Of a DNA stretch of 64,000 bases, positions 45,680 through 54,527 are shown in pieces (position 1 is the stretch's first letter; each line of letters starts with the position of its first letter). The notes under the pieces are model-generated. The model was not told the origin of the DNA. It worked only from the letters and a program-made list of their open reading frames with translations, and searched no databases. The stretch covers positions 1 through 64,000 of the forward strand of contig NZ_JASISZ010000029.1 of NCBI RefSeq assembly GCF_030063355.1, read 5' to 3'. This DNA is from Streptomyces sp. PH10-H1 (GTDB lineage: Bacteria > Actinomycetota > Actinomycetes > Streptomycetales > Streptomycetaceae). The position numbers were made by a program, and so were the translations under genes.

Positions 45680-46903
45680 TCAGACTTCAGCGCCCTGATA
45701 CGCACCCGACCGCTCGTCCTCGTAACGCTCCCGTAGTTGCCCGGCGTAACGGCGCAGACTGTCGGGGCTCATCGGCTGGCCAGCGCGGCCGGAGACGTTG
45801 TACCGGGCGAAGAGGATCTTGGAGAGATCGTCGAAGGTCGGGTACTGGCCGAGGGCGTCGGTGAGTTCGACGAACGCCGCGTAGATGGTGTCGAGACGTG
45901 AGCCGGAGCCGGACGCGGTGGGCGGTGCGGCGGCTTCGGGCTCCGGCTCGGGCGCCGGGCCCGCCCCGACTTCACCGTCGGCGTCCGCAGGGAGAACCGG
46001 GACCGGGGTGAACCAGAGGTTCTCGTAACCCTCGTCGGACCCCTGCTGCCCCGGGTGGGCGCGGCCGTCCACGCTGTCCTGTCCGGGGGCGGCGGACTGC
46101 TCATGGCCCGCGGCCTCGGAGTCCCGGACATCCGCTGCCGCAGTCGCGGTGTCGTCCGGCGCACCGTCCGCTTCCGGCTCGGGCGCGCCCGACGCGACGG
46201 CGGGCACCGCGGCGAGGGTGATGCCGGCGGCGGCGAGGCCGAGGGTGGCGGTTTCGGCGAGGGGGATGCCGTAGCGGGCCAGGCGCAGGGGCATGAGGGC
46301 TTCGATGGGGGCTTTGCGGCGCCAGGTGCGGCCGTAGCGGGCCTGGAGGCGGGCCTGGTAGACCAGGCGGTCCTGTTCGAGGCGGATGACCTGGTCGTAG
46401 GAGCGCAGTTCCCACAGTTTCATCCGGCGCCAGAGCCGGAAGGTGGGGAAGGGGGCCAGCAGCCAGCGGGTGAGGCGGACCGATTCCATGTGCTTGTCGG
46501 CCGTCAGGTCCGCGACGCGTCCCACCGCGTGCCGGGCGGCCTCCACGCAGACCACGAAGAGCACGGGGATGATGCCGTGCATGCCGACCCCGACCGGGTC
46601 GGGCCAGGCCGCGGCCCCGTTGAAGGCGATGGTGGCGGCCGTCAGCAGCCAGGCGGTCTGGCGCAGCAGCGGGAAGGGGATCCGCAGCCAGGTCAGCAGC
46701 AGGTCCAGGGAGAGCAGCACCACGATCCCGGCGTCCACCCCGATCGGGAAGACGTTCGCGAACCAGCCGAAGCCCTTGGCCCGGGCCAGCTCCCGCACCG
46801 CGGCGTACGAGCCCGCGAAGCCGATCGCGGCGATCACCACCGCACCGGCGACGACCACACCGATCAGAATCCGGTGTGTCCGGGTCATACGTATCGCGGC
46901 CAC
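45680..46903 (-). CDS. DUF2637 membrane protein (Spd-like)
   Basis: 407 residues. The N-terminal ~130 residues hold four hydrophobic helices of the DUF2637 type (GFGWFANVFPIGVDAGIVVL, PVGVGMHGIIPVLFVVCVEA). A cytoplasmic basic region follows, then an acidic Pro/Ala-rich linker (~230-330) and a C-terminal helical domain (AAFVELTDALGQYPTFDDLS). DUF2637 proteins are actinobacterial, often near plasmid-transfer, spd or sporulation genes; no transfer genes are seen here. GTG start with AGGAGGGG. Confidence 0.85.
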   Translation of the reverse strand: MAAIRMTRTHRILIGVVVAGAVVIAAIGFAGSYAAVRELARAKGFGWFANVFPIGVDAGIVVLLSLDLLLTWLRIPFPLLRQTAWLLTAATIAFNGAAAWPDPVGVGMHGIIPVLFVVCVEAARHAVGRVADLTADKHMESVRLTRWLLAPFPTFRLWRRMKLWELRSYDQVIRLEQDRLVYQARLQARYGRTWRRKAPIEALMPLRLARYGIPLAETATLGLAAAGITLAAVPAVASGAPEPEADGAPDDTATAAADVRDSEAAGHEQSAAPGQDSVDGRAHPGQQGSDEGYENLWFTPVPVLPADADGEVGAGPAPEPEPEAAAPPTASGSGSRLDTIYAAFVELTDALGQYPTFDDLSKILFARYNVSGRAGQPMSPDSLRRYAGQLRERYEDERSGAYQGAEV

Positions 46904-47043
46904 CCGCGACCCCTCCTATACATCTCGTACATCAGTTCAGTGGTGCCAGAGTCTCACGGGCGGGGCTCTCCGGAACGGACCCCCCTGGCCTACCCGCGGT
47001 GTACCCGACAGAGGGTGTCCGGAATTGCGTGGAGCATGAGGTC

Positions 47044-47499
47044 ATGACCACTACTTGGGCGGGATTTCACACGGCGGAGCCCGAACTGGCCAGGACCGTC
47101 TCCGAGCGGTTCGGCCTGTTCACCCACCATGTCCTGGCGACACTGCGCCGGGACGGATCCCCACGGGTGACGGGTATCGAAGTGGACTTCCGCTTCGGTG
47201 AGCTGTGGCTCGGCATGATGCCCAACTCCCGCAAGGCCCAGGACCTCCGGCGTGATCCGCGGTTCGGCCTTCAGGCGAACCCCGGCCCCGGCACCACCAT
47301 GAGCGGTGGCGACGTCCGCGTCGCGGGACATGTGGCGGAGGAGACCGATCCGGAGGTGATTTCCCGCTACGTGCAGGAGGCCAAGCCGCCGCAGCCGTTC
47401 CATCTGTTCCGCGCGGAAGTGGCCGAAGTGGTGCGCACCTACGTCGAGGGCCCCGATTCTGGATTCGGTCCTGATTGCCGCGAACGGGTCGCATGGTGA
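47044..47499 (+). CDS. Pyridoxamine-5'-phosphate oxidase-like flavin/F420-binding protein, altered C-terminus
   Basis: 151 residues of the PPOX split-barrel fold: FGLFTHHVLATLRRDGSPRV, ELWLGMMPNSRKAQDLRRDP, DVRVAGHVAEETDPEVI and HLFRAEVAEVVRTYVEG. These proteins bind FMN or F420 and reduce small substrates. After YVEGPD the sequence becomes SGFGPDCRERVAW, unlike the basic, tryptophan-containing end usual in this family, and it overlaps the start of the decayed GT39 gene. The C-terminus may have been replaced by deletion. Confidence 0.7.
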   Translation: MTTTWAGFHTAEPELARTVSERFGLFTHHVLATLRRDGSPRVTGIEVDFRFGELWLGMMPNSRKAQDLRRDPRFGLQANPGPGTTMSGGDVRVAGHVAEETDPEVISRYVQEAKPPQPFHLFRAEVAEVVRTYVEGPDSGFGPDCRERVAW

Positions 47500-48528
47500 C
47501 GGCGATCGTCCCTGTGGCTTCGACTCTGATCACCCAGACCCTCCGGTCCGCGACCGCCAGCGCCCTCGCGCCGCGCCGCCCCTGGCGGTCCCCCGCCGGG
47601 CAGCCCGCGTACGCACGGCCACTGCTGCTGCTGATCACCGCGGTCGCCACCGCGCTGTATGTGTGGAACATCGACCGCGGTCAGTTCCACCCCTTCTACG
47701 CCGACACCGTGCTCAGTATGACGAGGAACTGGAAGGCGTTCTTCTTCGGCTCGTTCGACCCCGGCAACTCCATCACCCTCGACAAGCTCCCCGGGTTCCG
47801 GTGGCCGCAGGCTGTTCCGTTCCGCGGTGGAGGACGCGCCGTTCACCGTGTTCCTGCTGCTCGCCGCCGACGCGGCCCTGCGGGCGGCGCACTCGGCGCG
47901 GCTGCGCCCGCTGATCAGCTGCGCGGTCTGGGTCGGGCTCGCTTTCCAGACGAAGATGCTCGAGGCCTGGGCCGTGCTGCCCACGCTGGGCGCCGTGTAT
48001 CTCATCTCAGCGCCCACGGCACTGGGGCGCCGGGTGACCCACACCGCCGTCGCGGCCGCGGTGACGGTCTCGGTGTCGGCGTCCTGGGTGCTGGTGGTCG
48101 CGCTCACGCCCGCCGCCGACCGCCCGCACATCGACGGGACCACGAGCAACTCGCCGGTGAGCATGGTCGTGGGCTACAACTTCCTCAACCGCTTCCCCCA
48201 GCTCGGGCTCACCCCCCAGGCCACCGGGAGCGTCGACTCCGTGCCCGGCGGCCCCGCCGCGGCGAAGGGATTGTGGGGGGACCCGCATCGGCCACCGCGT
48301 CGGGCGATGAGGGCGGCTGGAGCAAGATGTTCCGCGCCCCCCCACGCCTCACAGACCGGCTGGCTGTATCCGGCGGCGGCGCTGTCCCTCGGCTGCGGTC
48401 TGTTGTGGCGGCGGCGCATGCCGTGTACGTCCTGCGCGCCGGTGCCGGCCACCGCCTACGGCGGCACGGTCACCGACGCCGCCGACGGCGCGCCCCTGCA
48501 GCTCTACCGGTGCGCTCCCGCGCGGTGA
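47493..48528 (+). pseudogene. GT39 (ArnT/YkcB-like) membrane glycosyltransferase, decayed
   Basis: The first segment (LLLLITAVATALYVWNIDRG, SMTRNWKAFFFGSFDPGNS, LDKLPGFRWPQA) is the N-terminus of actinobacterial GT39 mannosyltransferase-like proteins. At ~47812 it jumps to LFRSAVEDAPFTVFLLLAA in another frame, dropping ~60 residues. The sequence continues to VGYNFLNRF, shifts frame at GIVGGPASA...GWSKMF, and shifts back after a run of seven C at 48341-48347 (SQTGWLYPAAALSL). It ends about halfway through the family length. Such enzymes use polyprenyl-phosphate sugars. Confidence 0.8.
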
Positions 48529-48603
48529 GGGCCGACGCCAACTCCCGGCGCCGCTGGGGCGGGTGTCGAGGTCACGGACCGAGCGACCGTGAGCGGGGAA
48601 CCG

Positions 48604-49575
48604 TCACTGGGGGACGGACAGGGACAGCCCGAAACGGCCGGCCCGGTCCGTCCACCAGTGGCGCAGGTCGAGGCCACTGGCGTCAAGTTCCTTGCGCAGC
48701 CCTTCCTGGCGGAACTTCGCCGAGATCTCGGTGCGTATCTCCTCACCCGGCTCGAAGGTGACTGCGAGGTCCAGCTCGGGGATCTTCACCGTCTGATGAG
48801 TGCGGGCCCGCAACCGCATCTCGATCCATTCGCGCTGCCGGTCCCACAGCGCGATGTGGTCGAACGCGCCGGGGTTGAAGTCGGCTCCGAGTTCACGGTT
48901 GATGACATGCAGCACGTTCTTGTTGAACTCTGCGGTCACCCCGGCGGAGTCGTCATAGGCGGCCACGAGGGTGGCCTCGTCCTTGACGAGGTCCGTGCCG
49001 ATCAACAGCGCGTCTCCGGGGGCGAGTCCGGCGCGCACCGCGGCCAGGAAGTGGGCGCGCTCGCGCGGCAGCAGATTGCCGAGGGTGCCGCCGAGGAACG
49101 CGATCAGCCGCGGTCCCTGCTCTCCGGGCACCCGCAGGTCGCCCTGGAAGTCGCCGATGAGGGCGTCGACCCGCAGCCCGGGGTACTCGGCGAGCAGCGC
49201 GTTGCCTGCCTGTTCCAGGGCGGCCTCGCTGACGTCCACGGGCGTGTAGCTGCGCAGCGTCCCGGCGGCGAGCAGGGCGTCGAGCAGCAACCGGGTCTTG
49301 TCCGACGATCCGGAGCCGAGCTCGATGAGGGTGGCCGCGCCGGTGGCCACGGCGATCTCGCGGGCTCTGGAGTGGAGGATCTCGCGTTCCGCGCGGGTGG
49401 GGTAGTACTCCGGGAGCCGGGTGATCTGCTCGAAGAGCTCGCTGCCGCGTGCGTCGTAGAACCACTTGGGCGGCAGCCATTTGCGTTCCGCGGTGAGTCC
49501 GTCCCGTACGTCGGCGCGCAGGGCGTCGGCGGTGGCGTCCACGGGCAGTCGGCGGGTGAGGGTGAAGGTACTCAA
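48604..49575 (-). CDS. egtD: L-histidine N-alpha-methyltransferase
   Basis: 323 residues, full length. The SAM site is LIELGSGSSDKTRLLLDALL, with PKWFYDARGSELFEQIT and FLGGTLGNLLPRER characteristic of EgtD. It trimethylates histidine to hercynine, the first step of ergothioneine synthesis. The start is a TTG (49575) overlapping the egtC TGA as TTGA, so translation is coupled and probably tuned. Last gene of egtA-egtB-egtC-egtD. Confidence 0.95.
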   Translation of the reverse strand: MSTFTLTRRLPVDATADALRADVRDGLTAERKWLPPKWFYDARGSELFEQITRLPEYYPTRAEREILHSRAREIAVATGAATLIELGSGSSDKTRLLLDALLAAGTLRSYTPVDVSEAALEQAGNALLAEYPGLRVDALIGDFQGDLRVPGEQGPRLIAFLGGTLGNLLPRERAHFLAAVRAGLAPGDALLIGTDLVKDEATLVAAYDDSAGVTAEFNKNVLHVINRELGADFNPGAFDHIALWDRQREWIEMRLRARTHQTVKIPELDLAVTFEPGEEIRTEISAKFRQEGLRKELDASGLDLRHWWTDRAGRFGLSLSVPQ

Positions 49576-50324
49576 CGGTTCGGCTCCTTGAGCGTGGTGA
49601 GCTGGACATCGTCAGGGGTGGCGACGAGCAGCGTCCGGTCGGGGACCCGGATCCAGTCGTCCTGGTCGTCGTGGGGTTCTGAGGCGACGAGGACGGAACG
49701 GCCCGGCTCATGGCGGTAGTAGAGGGTGTCGCCCCAGGCGGTGGCCGCGATGGCGGCGCCGTCGGTGAGCAGGAGGTTGAGGCGTCCGGGGTCGTGCGGC
49801 GCGAGGTCGGCGACGGTGCCGGCGAGCGCGTCGCCCTGCGGCTCCCCCGCCCGCAGCCGGTGCAGGGCCAGCGCCCAGACGAAGGCCGAGTCGCAGCGCG
49901 CGTCCAGGGACAGCAGTTCGGCGGCCGAGAGCCGGGCGGCGGCGGGCTCCAGGGTCCCGGGCCAGCCGGTGAGCGACCCGTTGTGGCTGAAGAGCCAGCG
50001 CCCGGCGGTGAAGGGCGCGGCCGCGGCCTCTCCGGCCGCGCCGCCCTCGGTGGCCGAGCGGACGGCGGCCAGCAGCGCGCCGGCGGTCACCACACGGGCG
50101 AGGTCGGCGAAGGAGGCGTCGGCCCAGATGGGTCCCGCGCGGCGGTAGCGGGCCGGCACCGGGTCCCTGTCCGCGTACCAGCCGACGCCGAAGCCGTCGG
50201 CGTTGACGGTGCCGTGCCGTTGCTCGCGAGGCGCCCAGGACTGCCGGTAGAGGCTGTACTCCGGCTCGGTGAGCACGGTGCGCAGCGCGGTGGGCGGCCC
50301 GAGGTAGGCCAGATGGCGGCACAT
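49572..50324 (-). CDS. egtC: Gamma-glutamyl-hercynylcysteine S-oxide hydrolase
   Basis: 250 residues of the class II glutamine amidotransferase fold. The N-terminal nucleophile is Cys2 (MCRHLAYLG), with RHGTVNADGFGVGWYAD and LFSHNGSLTGWPG in the active site. It removes the glutamyl group from the EgtB product. The ATG overlaps the egtB stop (TGATG). Confidence 0.93.
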   Translation of the reverse strand: MCRHLAYLGPPTALRTVLTEPEYSLYRQSWAPREQRHGTVNADGFGVGWYADRDPVPARYRRAGPIWADASFADLARVVTAGALLAAVRSATEGGAAGEAAAAPFTAGRWLFSHNGSLTGWPGTLEPAAARLSAAELLSLDARCDSAFVWALALHRLRAGEPQGDALAGTVADLAPHDPGRLNLLLTDGAAIAATAWGDTLYYRHEPGRSVLVASEPHDDQDDWIRVPDRTLLVATPDDVQLTTLKEPNR

Positions 50325-51664
50325 CAGCGGGCGTCCCGTTCGGAGCGGGCGGTGCGGAAGCCGGAGAAGATCTGCCGGCGGACAGGATGGTCCCAGTTGC
50401 GGAAGGTGCCGCGGCAGGCGACCGGGTCGACGGCGAACGAGCCGCCGCGCAGCACCTTGTAGTCGCCTCCGTAGAAGACGTCGCTGTATTCCGGGTACGG
50501 CCACGCGGCGAATCCGGGATAGGCCAGGAAGTCGCTGGAGGTCCATTCCCAGACATCGCCGATCAACTGGCGTACGCCCAGCGGGGAGGCTCCTTCGGGA
50601 TAGCTGCCGGCGGCGGCGGGCCGTAGGTGGCGCTGGGCGAGGTTGGCGTGTCCTGGTCCGGGATCCCGGTCTCCCCAGGGGTAGCGCCGGGAGTACCCGG
50701 TGGCCGGGTCGTGGCGGGCGGCCTTCTCCCATTCGGCCTCGGTGGGCAGCCGGCGGCCGGCCCAGCGGGCGTACGCGTCGGCCTCGTACCAGGACACGTG
50801 CAGGACGGGTTCGGCCGCGGGCACCGGTTCGGTGACGCCGAAGTGCCGGCGCAGCCACTGGCCGGCCTCCTGGCGCCAGTACAGCGGTGCCCGCAGTCCG
50901 GACCGCTCGCGGTGCTCCCAGCCGGGGCCGGTCCACCAGCGGGGGTTGTCGTAGCCTCCGTCGGCGATGAACTGCAGGTAGGCGCCGTTGGTGACCGGAG
51001 TGGTGTCGATGTGGAAGGCGTCGACCTGGACGCGGTGGGCGGGGCGTTCGTTGTCCAGCGCCCAGGGTTCTGTTGAGGTGCCCATGGTGAACGGTCCGCC
51101 GGGTACGAGCACTTCGGCGGGGAGCGTGGCGGCGTCGGCGGGCGCGGCGGGGGGCTCGGGCGCGGTGAGCACCGCGGGGCCGGTCCGCAGCTGATGGGTG
51201 ATCAGCATGGTCTCGTCGTGCTGCTGTTCGTGCTGGGCGACCATGCCGAAGGCGAATCCCGCGTCGAGGAGCCCGCTGCCGTGCAGCGGGGTGGTCTCGA
51301 TGAGGTCCATGACCCGGCCGCGGACCTCGTGGTTGTACTCGCGGGCCTCGGCGGGCGGGAGCAGGGGCAGCCGGGGCCGCTCCGCGCGGGGGTGTTCGAA
51401 AGCGTCGTAGAGGGTGTCGATCTCACTGGGGAAGATCGGCTGATGGCCGCCGACGGTGCGCAGCAGCCACAGCTCTTCCTGATTGCCGATGTGCGCGAGG
51501 TCCCACACCAGTGGTGACATCAGCGGTGAGTGCTGAGCGGTGAGGTCCGGGTCGTCGACACATTCGGTCAGGGTGCGGGTGCGGGCGCGCGCGGTGGTCA
51601 GAGCCGCCGCGATGTGCGCGCGCAGAGCGTCGTCGTCCTGCCCGGGGGCGGTGCTGGCGTTCAC
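50324..51664 (-). CDS. egtB: Hercynine oxygenase (sulfoxide synthase)
   Basis: 446 residues from a GTG overlapping the egtA stop (GTGA). N-terminal DinB-like domain with iron-ligand histidines (DLAHIGNQEELWLL, MVAQHEQQHDETML) and a C-terminal formylglycine-enzyme-like domain (PGGPFTMGTSTEPWALDNER, LPTEAEWEKAAR, VWEWTSSDF, VLRGGSF). It uses Fe(II) and O2 to join hercynine with gamma-glutamylcysteine. Confidence 0.95.
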   Translation of the reverse strand: MNASTAPGQDDDALRAHIAAALTTARARTRTLTECVDDPDLTAQHSPLMSPLVWDLAHIGNQEELWLLRTVGGHQPIFPSEIDTLYDAFEHPRAERPRLPLLPPAEAREYNHEVRGRVMDLIETTPLHGSGLLDAGFAFGMVAQHEQQHDETMLITHQLRTGPAVLTAPEPPAAPADAATLPAEVLVPGGPFTMGTSTEPWALDNERPAHRVQVDAFHIDTTPVTNGAYLQFIADGGYDNPRWWTGPGWEHRERSGLRAPLYWRQEAGQWLRRHFGVTEPVPAAEPVLHVSWYEADAYARWAGRRLPTEAEWEKAARHDPATGYSRRYPWGDRDPGPGHANLAQRHLRPAAAGSYPEGASPLGVRQLIGDVWEWTSSDFLAYPGFAAWPYPEYSDVFYGGDYKVLRGGSFAVDPVACRGTFRNWDHPVRRQIFSGFRTARSERDAR

Positions 51665-53007
51665 GCGCGGTCCTCCTTGGTCTCTGTGCCGGTCCGGGCC
51701 GGGGACCGGTCGGCTTCGGAACGGACTTGGTCGATCAGGTCGTCGGCGGGACATCGGCCGCGCGCGATGTAGCGCTCGGCGAACTCGGTGACGGTGGCCT
51801 GCACGTACCCGGGTGCGCCCATCCGGGGCAGCGCCTCCATGGCGGCCCGGAAGCAGGCATCGGCGGCCCGGCGCAGCGCGGGGTCGGTCAGGCCGCGGCG
51901 GGCCGCCCGTAGCCACAGGGGGTTGCGCGGGGCGGGCGTACCGCCCGCGCCGAGCGGCAGGACGGCCCGCAGGGCCGCCTCGTGCGCGACCGGGTCGTCG
52001 AACAGGGCGGCGACCACCGCGAGCGGCACGATCCAGCCGTCGTCCCCGGACTGCGCGTCGATCATGCGCAGTTCGAGGTGGCCCTGCGGCCGGACGGGCG
52101 GGAACAGGGTGGTCAGGTGGTAGCACAGATCGTCGAGGGTGGGGGTGCTGCCGGCCGGGCCGCCGGCCTCGATCCAGCCACGGAAGGTGAGGCCGGGGGG
52201 CGCGGTCCAGGGCTGTCCGTCCTGCTGCCGTATGCACATCAGGGGCGCGTCGAGCGCGTAGCGGGCCCAGGCCGCCCGCGGATCTCGGTCCAGGGGCGGT
52301 GCGAGGGTGCGGGCGGTGTCCATCCGGGACCACACCGCCTGGCGGGTGGACCGCCAGCCGCTCGGGCGGCCCTGGCGCAGCGGGGAGTTGGCGAACGCGG
52401 CGACCAGGACGGGACCGAGCAGGTGGGCCAGGAGCCAGCGGGACCGGATCCCGTGCGGGCCCGCGATGTCGGTGCCCGCGTCCACGCAGACCTGCACGGA
52501 GGCGGTGCTGCACATCATGGAACGGCCTGCGGGTCCGCCGCGGTCGAAGTACTCCTCCATCGCGGCGTAGCGCGGGAGATCCAGGACCCGGCGCGGTGTG
52601 CGCCAGGGGTCGTGGCCGTGGCCTGCGGCGACGAGGCCACGGGCCCGGAGGTGGCTGCGGACGGCGACCAGGTCGGCCGAGGTCTCCTCGACGCATTGGG
52701 CGAGGGTCTCGGCGGGGCGGGAGCTGAGTTCTATCTGACCGCCCGGCTCACGGGTGAGCGCGGCGTTCAGGGGGAGCCGTTCGAGGCCGGCGACGGCCTC
52801 GGCCAGCCGGCCGGGGTCGATATGGAGGGCCGGGTCGTGCGCGTCGTACAGGAACCATTCGAGTTCGGCGCCTATCCGGCTCGGTGGGCCGGTCTTGAAG
52901 CAGATGCCGTGGATGTACGACTCCGCCTCGGCCTCGGTGACCGGCCCGGCGGTGCCGGGCCGCTGGCGGGCCGGGCGCCGGGTGGTACCTGCCATGTCAT
53001 GGCGCAT
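51661..53007 (-). CDS. egtA: Glutamate-cysteine ligase for ergothioneine
   Basis: About 448 residues from ATG 53007 with GGGAGA upstream (earlier starts exist to 53079). The GshA-like ligase fold is seen in GAELEWFLYD, REPGGQIELSSRP, GHGHDPWRTPRRVL and RSMMCSTASVQVCVDAG. It makes gamma-glutamylcysteine for EgtB. First gene of the four-gene egt operon, all joined by overlapping stop/start codons except at its own 5' end. Confidence 0.93.
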   Translation of the reverse strand: MRHDMAGTTRRPARQRPGTAGPVTEAEAESYIHGICFKTGPPSRIGAELEWFLYDAHDPALHIDPGRLAEAVAGLERLPLNAALTREPGGQIELSSRPAETLAQCVEETSADLVAVRSHLRARGLVAAGHGHDPWRTPRRVLDLPRYAAMEEYFDRGGPAGRSMMCSTASVQVCVDAGTDIAGPHGIRSRWLLAHLLGPVLVAAFANSPLRQGRPSGWRSTRQAVWSRMDTARTLAPPLDRDPRAAWARYALDAPLMCIRQQDGQPWTAPPGLTFRGWIEAGGPAGSTPTLDDLCYHLTTLFPPVRPQGHLELRMIDAQSGDDGWIVPLAVVAALFDDPVAHEAALRAVLPLGAGGTPAPRNPLWLRAARRGLTDPALRRAADACFRAAMEALPRMGAPGYVQATVTEFAERYIARGRCPADDLIDQVRSEADRSPARTGTETKEDRA

Positions 53008-53092
53008 GGTGATGTCTCCCATCGGACCGCAGTTCGCGGCCGCTAACCAATGTGCCTCACTACTGACGAGTGTGCGCACTTTTTCTTACGAT

Positions 53093-53126
53093 ATGTTCGA
53101 ATATGTTCACTTTCTCGGCGATGTTC
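53093..53126. promoter_or_regulatory. ATGTTC repeats upstream of egtA
   Basis: Three direct ATGTTC copies (53093, 53103, 53121) in an unusually AT-rich 60-bp stretch between the C-S lyase stop and egtA. The first two lie about one helical turn apart and flank a TTCGAA palindrome. The pattern suggests a regulator site or an egtA promoter element. Confidence 0.35.
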
Positions 53127-54372
53127 ACATGCGCCACATGCCCCCCGGCCGTATGCCCTTCGCCTCTTCGGCGAAACGAACGAGCCGGTCGGCCGCCTCG
53201 GCGAGCCGGGGTTCCGGCAGCGCGAAATTCAGCCGCGCGTAACCCTCCCCCGCGGCGCCGAACGCGGCGCCGTCCGTCAACTCCACACCGCACGCGGCCA
53301 GCAGCCGCTCCCGGATTCCCGGGGCGCCCTCCGCCCGCTCCGCGTCGTCCCCCGGCGGTGCGCCGTCGAACGCTGCGCCCCGCAGCCACAGCAGGAAGGA
53401 CGCCTCCGGCACACAGGCGACGAGCCCGGGAACCGCGTCCGCCAACCGGGTGACGATCAGATCGCGCCGTTCGGTCAGGCCGGACGTCAACGAGCGCAGC
53501 CACGGCTCGCCGTGCTCCAGCGCGACCTCCTGGGCGAGAGCCCCGAGCAGCCGCCCGCCCTCGAAGAACCCGAAGCCTTCCAGCGTGGCCACGACGCGGC
53601 GCCGCAGCTCCGCGTCCGGCACCAGGAGGAACGCGTCCGCCAGTCCGCTGACGTTGAACGCCTTGCCCACCGAGTGCACAACAACCGTATGCCGCGCGAA
53701 CTTCCCCGCGGCGCGCACGGCGGTGATGTGCCGCCGCCCGGGGTGCAGGATCTCGCAGTGCACCTCGTCGCTCAGCAGCAGTCCGTCGCCGGCGGCGGCC
53801 GCCTCGGCGAGCGCGTGCAGTTCCCCGTCGTCCCACACACGGCCGGTGGGATTGTGCGGGCTGCTCAGCGCCACCACCGCGCCCGGCTCCCGGCGGCACC
53901 GGTAGGCGAACTCGTCCACGGGCAGCCGGTATCCGCCCCCGGCCCGGCCCAGCGGGATCTCCTGGACGGTGCGGCCCGCCGCGCGGGCCACGACCGCGAA
54001 ACCGCCGTACTCCGGCGACGCCGTCAGCACCGGGCCGCGCGGCGCAGGGCCGGCCGCCGCGGCGTCGAGCACCACGCGCACCGCGGTGCGGGGGCCGAAC
54101 GGCAGCAGGACCACCCAGTCGGGGTCGATCTCCGCCGCGTGGCGGCGGGCGTACCAGCGCGCGACCCGCTCACGGGCGGCGGGATCGGCCCGCGTGTATC
54201 CCAGGGCGTGATGGTCCAGCCGGGCCCGCAACGCCGCGTACAGGGCGGGAAACCCCGGCAGGTCCATATCGGCCACGCCCAGGGGGATCCGCCGGGCGTC
54301 CTGCTCCACGCCCGCGTTCTGCCACTTCACACTCCGGGTTCCGGTCCGGTCCAGCCCGTGTTCGCCGTCCAT
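53125..54372 (-). CDS. MalY/PatB-type PLP-dependent C-S lyase (cystathionine beta-lyase family)
   Basis: 415 residues, PLP fold type I. Family motifs: RIPLGVADMDLPGFPAL at the N-terminus, LSSPHNPTGRVWD, LLSDEVHCEILHPG and the PLP lysine in VHSVGKAFNVSGL; arginine in YARLNFALP at the end. MalY/PatB enzymes cleave C-S bonds of cysteine conjugates. It lies 118 bp upstream of egtA on the same strand. No EgtE gene is present in the egt operon, and the last ergothioneine step is a PLP C-S lyase reaction on hercynylcysteine sulfoxide, so this enzyme could supply it; that is inference from position. Confidence 0.88.
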   Translation of the reverse strand: MDGEHGLDRTGTRSVKWQNAGVEQDARRIPLGVADMDLPGFPALYAALRARLDHHALGYTRADPAARERVARWYARRHAAEIDPDWVVLLPFGPRTAVRVVLDAAAAGPAPRGPVLTASPEYGGFAVVARAAGRTVQEIPLGRAGGGYRLPVDEFAYRCRREPGAVVALSSPHNPTGRVWDDGELHALAEAAAAGDGLLLSDEVHCEILHPGRRHITAVRAAGKFARHTVVVHSVGKAFNVSGLADAFLLVPDAELRRRVVATLEGFGFFEGGRLLGALAQEVALEHGEPWLRSLTSGLTERRDLIVTRLADAVPGLVACVPEASFLLWLRGAAFDGAPPGDDAERAEGAPGIRERLLAACGVELTDGAAFGAAGEGYARLNFALPEPRLAEAADRLVRFAEEAKGIRPGGMWRM

Positions 54373-54527
54373 CCGACCTCCTTGGCCTCGCTGCCGACCT
54401 GACGCTGCCCGACGGTGCCGGGCCCCGCCTGTGCCGTCCCTGCCCGTCCCGTCCCTGCCTACCCGATCACATGACGCTGACAGCGAACGTTCTTGCCTCC
54501 ACAGGTCCTCGGAGTAATTTTGATTAC

